59,739 nt of DNA from a virus, in IMG/VR virus record IMGVR_UViG_3300042691_019723, positions 1 through 59,739 of that record. One strand, given 5' to 3'. The notes under the pieces are model-generated. The model ran no database searches. It saw nothing but the letters and a program-made list of their open reading frames with translations, and was not told the origin of the DNA. Of this stretch, positions 58,079 through 59,739 are shown piece by piece (the first letter of the stretch is position 1; every line of letters starts with the position of its first letter). Made by a program: the position numbers and the translations under genes.

Positions 58079-58106
58079 CAGGTGGGGGTGCCTCTCAACT
58101 GAACTT

Positions 58107-58112
58107 AGTATA
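58107..58112 (-). promoter_or_regulatory. Island promoter cassette I (-10 TATACT)
   Basis: Minus strand CCCTATACTAAGTTCAGTTG, then AGAGGCACCCCCACCTG and the ATG at 58078. It shares the TATACT and CAGTTGAGAG leader with cassette H. It drives the six-gene chain. Confidence 0.7.
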
Positions 58113-58141
58113 GGGCACCAGGGGGGCATTGGAAGGGGGTC

Positions 58142-58165
58142 TGTGCCACCTTGTCAAGCGGCACA
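58142..58165. repeat. TGTGCC/GGCACA hairpin at a gene end
   Basis: Six perfect pairs with a 12-base loop, overlapping the stop of the ligase-like gene (58154). Same stem family as at 56087 and 56897. Confidence 0.5.
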
Positions 58166-59050
58166 CTGGAAGCGACCTTGGTTAAAGTTTGCTTTAGAAA
58201 AGACCTCACGATTCACCAGTTTGAACATACCAAACTCATTGGTCATGACATAACCTTCGGCATCAATCCTGTCCTGTCCGATGTATGCTGCAGGACCATC
58301 ATTACGGCACAGGAAGAGGCAATCTTCCTTAATAGTTTTAACCAGCAACCACAAACGAATCAGGTTAGGATCACACTCAAAGTCATCCTCATGAATCCTC
58401 ATACCCTCACGAATGCGAGCATTAATTTGTTGCTTAATCTTTGCCGCTTCCTTATCAGTTGCAAAGCGGGCAGTGGTTGCAACTTGGCGGGCGAACTTAC
58501 ACACGTCCTCAACATCAGCAAAGGATTCCTGATTGTGCAGGATGTATGCATTGGGTTTGACAAACTTAACCGTTTCGGTATCATTCCAGATTGCACGATC
58601 AGGGTATGCCACGGCATTACGAAGATCGTTCTCAGCGTAATAGCAAGTGTGAGGAGCGATGATGATAATTTGCTCCACAATCTCCGGGAACTGATACGTA
58701 ATCAGGTTGGAAGTGTATTCATCAGATCCACCGAAACCGATGAAGTCTGCCTGATAGATTGTCTCAGTACGGGGCAGATAATCAAAGCACGTATGAAGAA
58801 TGTCTGCCACGTTGCCCTGATAGAAGAGATCAATCTCCTCATGATTGTGGGCGATACGAATCTTTTTCTTGTTAAATACTGCCTTGGTTCCTACAAAGAA
58901 CGTACCGGTTGCAGGATCAATTCCCCACACAATAGCAGGAGCACCATCAATCTTGACACTCAAAGTTCCAGGGGTCACGAACCAATCCAGAACGGAAAGG
59001 TCTCCCGTCAGGATGGTATCTTCGGCGTGTTCGAGGTGGGTGTTTTTCAT
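58154..59050 (-). CDS. Ligase/nucleotidyltransferase-like phage protein (DUF6267-like)
   Basis: From the ATG at 59050 it is 298 aa: MKNTHLEHAEDTILTGDLSV starts the protein. SVKIDGAPAIVWGIDPATGT (residues 31-50) carries K33-x-D-G, the adenylation motif I of RNA/DNA ligases and capping enzymes, and FFVGTKAVFNKKK follows. Near the end, EGYVM (265-269) and FKLVNREVF with K277 match motifs IV and V. So a covalent nucleotidyl-transfer mechanism is likely. I recall this family as DUF6267 in cyanophages (unverified). RNA repair or modification would be the natural guess. The 19 upstream in-frame residues are promoter sequence. It is the only long gene of the island. Confidence 0.75.
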   Translation of the reverse strand: MKNTHLEHAEDTILTGDLSVLDWFVTPGTLSVKIDGAPAIVWGIDPATGTFFVGTKAVFNKKKIRIAHNHEEIDLFYQGNVADILHTCFDYLPRTETIYQADFIGFGGSDEYTSNLITYQFPEIVEQIIIIAPHTCYYAENDLRNAVAYPDRAIWNDTETVKFVKPNAYILHNQESFADVEDVCKFARQVATTARFATDKEAAKIKQQINARIREGMRIHEDDFECDPNLIRLWLLVKTIKEDCLFLCRNDGPAAYIGQDRIDAEGYVMTNEFGMFKLVNREVFSKANFNQGRFQCAA

Positions 59051-59056
59051 GTCTTT

Positions 59057-59062
59057 AGTATG
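59057..59062 (-). promoter_or_regulatory. Island -10 box CATACT with TGC extension
   Basis: Minus strand CCGTGCCATACTAAAGACAT. An extended -10 (TGCCATACT), only about six bases before the ATG at 59050, so the mRNA would be nearly leaderless unless another promoter is used. Confidence 0.45.
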
Positions 59063-59092
59063 GCACGGGATCGGGGGGAATGGGGGAACCGT

Positions 59093-59113
59093 GTGCCAGT
59101 TCTTCAAGTGTCC
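59093..59113 (-). repeat. Dispersed intergenic motif copy 2
   Basis: Plus strand GTGCCAGTTCTTCAAGTGTC, overlapping the stop codon of the 50-aa gene at 59104. See copies at 1941 and 59515. Confidence 0.5.
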
Positions 59114-59256
59114 TTCTTCTTCAATTTGAGTGGTGGTAGTCCTTTTGGTTTGTTTCGGTTCTCATAAAGAGTTCCACCCAACCAAAAAACACCAGGAGCA
59201 ACTTCTATTTCTTTTGAGAATAAGAACTTGATGATTTTGAGTAGAGTTTTAGTCAT
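59104..59256 (-). CDS. Small basic protein (50 aa) with amphipathic N-terminus
   Basis: A hand-read gene: MTKTLLKIIKFLFSKEIEVA, PGVFWLGGTLYENRNKPKGL, then PPLKLKKKDT. The N-terminal 14 residues are a basic amphipathic or membrane-seeking helix; the C-terminus is Lys/Pro-rich. It overlaps the previous gene by 8 bases, so the two are coupled. Its stop lies inside a dispersed motif. Membrane contact is possible from the sequence, but function is unknown. Confidence 0.7.
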   Translation of the reverse strand: MTKTLLKIIKFLFSKEIEVAPGVFWLGGTLYENRNKPKGLPPLKLKKKDT

Positions 59257-59455
59257 TTCTCATTTGCTCCAGAACACTAATGAATTGAGAAATACAATCT
59301 TTGGGAATGCTAAAAGAATTTCCTTGTTTGGTTTCAACATTTCCAATCAATTCATAATACTCAACTTCAATACATCCTTCACCATCATCAGTGAATTGGT
59401 AGAACCAACCATCCTCGTGGTGAATGCGAATTTCTTTGGTGATTTGGTAGTCCAT
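59249..59455 (-). CDS. Hypothetical protein (68 aa)
   Basis: MDYQITKEIRIHHEDGWFYQ, FTDDGEGCIEVEYYELIGNV, then a helix KDCISQFISVLEQMRND. The strand-strand-strand-helix layout with E-V-E-Y-Y-E and a C-terminal amphipathic helix suggests a compact beta-sheet domain. It is first in a two-gene unit with the 50-aa basic protein and has a TATAAT box 23 bases upstream. An AAAGGACTG sequence before the ATG gives a reasonable ribosome site, unlike many of the island leaders. Confidence 0.75.
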   Translation of the reverse strand: MDYQITKEIRIHHEDGWFYQFTDDGEGCIEVEYYELIGNVETKQGNSFSIPKDCISQFISVLEQMRND

Positions 59456-59478
59456 CAGTCCTTTGTGTGTATGAGAGT

Positions 59479-59484
59479 ATTATA
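59479..59484 (-). promoter_or_regulatory. Island -10 box TATAAT
   Basis: Minus strand TGCCTTATAATACTCTCATA, perfect -10 hexamer 24 bases before the ATG at 59455. No clear -35. Confidence 0.6.
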
Positions 59485-59514
59485 AGGCATCACAGGGGGC
59501 TTTGGAGTGTCCTT

Positions 59515-59534
59515 GTGCCAGTTCCCCGAGTGTC
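59515..59534 (-). repeat. Dispersed intergenic motif copy 3
   Basis: Plus strand GTGCCAGTTCCCCGAGTGTC, four bases after the stop at 59538 on the minus strand. Confidence 0.5.
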
Positions 59535-59537
59535 ACA

Positions 59538-59739
59538 CTATGCCAGAATCATCCCATTAGTAAAGTCTTTCTCTACAAATACGGGGGAAGATCCTGCCTG
59601 CCCGACGAACTTGTGAACGAACCAATTCCAGTTCTTTTGGAATACACATTCGCCCTTAATCCCGTGAACCTGAAGAATAGCATTCAGGCGGGATTTGGTG
59701 GTAGAAGATTGCCAACCACCGTCAAACAGAGTGACGAAA
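59538..59739 (-). CDS. Hypothetical protein, partial (5' end beyond window)
   Basis: A hand-read frame open from the window edge to TAG at 59538 (66 codons visible). FVTLFDGGWQSSTTKSRLNA, ILQVHGIKGECVFQKNWNWF, VHKFVGQAGSSPVFVEKDFT, then NGMILA. It looks like a complete small alpha/beta domain of a kind repeatedly met in cyanophages (L-F-D-G-G-W-x-x-x-T-T-K-S-R-L-N-A), of unknown function. The start lies to the right of this window. Its end is followed by a dispersed motif and a promoter, as for the island genes. Confidence 0.75.
   Translation of the reverse strand, partial: FVTLFDGGWQSSTTKSRLNAILQVHGIKGECVFQKNWNWFVHKFVGQAGSSPVFVEKDFTNGMILA

Noticed and set aside
58151-59167. 338-aa plus-strand ORF
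   Set aside because: It is antisense to the ligase-like gene, whose motifs, promoter and neighbours are all on the minus strand.

Overview
The window is a piece of a T4-like cyanophage genome (a myovirus infecting Synechococcus or Prochlorococcus-type cyanobacteria). The evidence is the T4 morphogenesis and replication gene order, the oversized cyanophage-style baseplate proteins, and typical cyanophage accessory genes: speD, a nucleotide-sugar dehydrogenase, a DUF3110 protein and a CobT-like vWA protein. Every gene I accept is on the minus strand, so transcription runs from right to left. I recognised no tRNA, rRNA, CRISPR array or insertion sequence by eye.

Layout, from low to high coordinates. 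1-1879: 5' part of a large HExxH + vWA protein that continues past the window edge. 1962-2569: two small genes, two terminators and a late promoter. 2603-9891: recombination, replication and transcription block (UDP-sugar dehydrogenase, gp46, DUF3110, gp47, gp55, a possible LSm-like protein, UvsW, UvsY). 9888-28974: head, neck and tail block (gp3/tube-like, gp23, gp22, gp21, gp68- and gp67-position proteins, gp20, gp19, gp18, gp17, gp16, gp15, gp14, gp13, fibre-like proteins). 29161-51646: baseplate block (2392-aa DUF4815-like protein, gp8, 3772-aa gp7-position protein with a YHYH domain, gp6, gp25). 51675-54150: accessory genes (speD, glycosyltransferase, an AbrB-like regulator and small proteins). 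54160-54372: an abrupt AT-rich to GC-rich junction. 54373-59739: a GC-rich island of about 18 small early-type genes plus one ligase-like protein.

Regulation can be read from the sequence in three classes. (1) T4-type late promoters (TATAAATA, and a variant AATAAATA) lie in front of structural genes and would be served by the gp55 sigma factor encoded here. (2) Near-consensus sigma-70 promoters with 17-bp spacers precede gp55 and the glycosyltransferase. (3) In the GC-rich island a recurring cassette (extended -10 such as TGCTACAAT, then a CAGTTCA-containing leader rich in C) stands in front of single small genes. Several ORFs are falsely lengthened there because the promoter itself is open; I moved those starts downstream.

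The most interesting items are the repeated promoter-microgene cassettes; three short proteins that begin with a T4-style capsid-targeting peptide (MKTFxxFxxEA-like) and may be packaged inside the head; a G-x-G-Y repeat module present in gp14 and several baseplate proteins; an apparent one-base frameshift in one microgene; and small genes under 60 codons recovered by hand.
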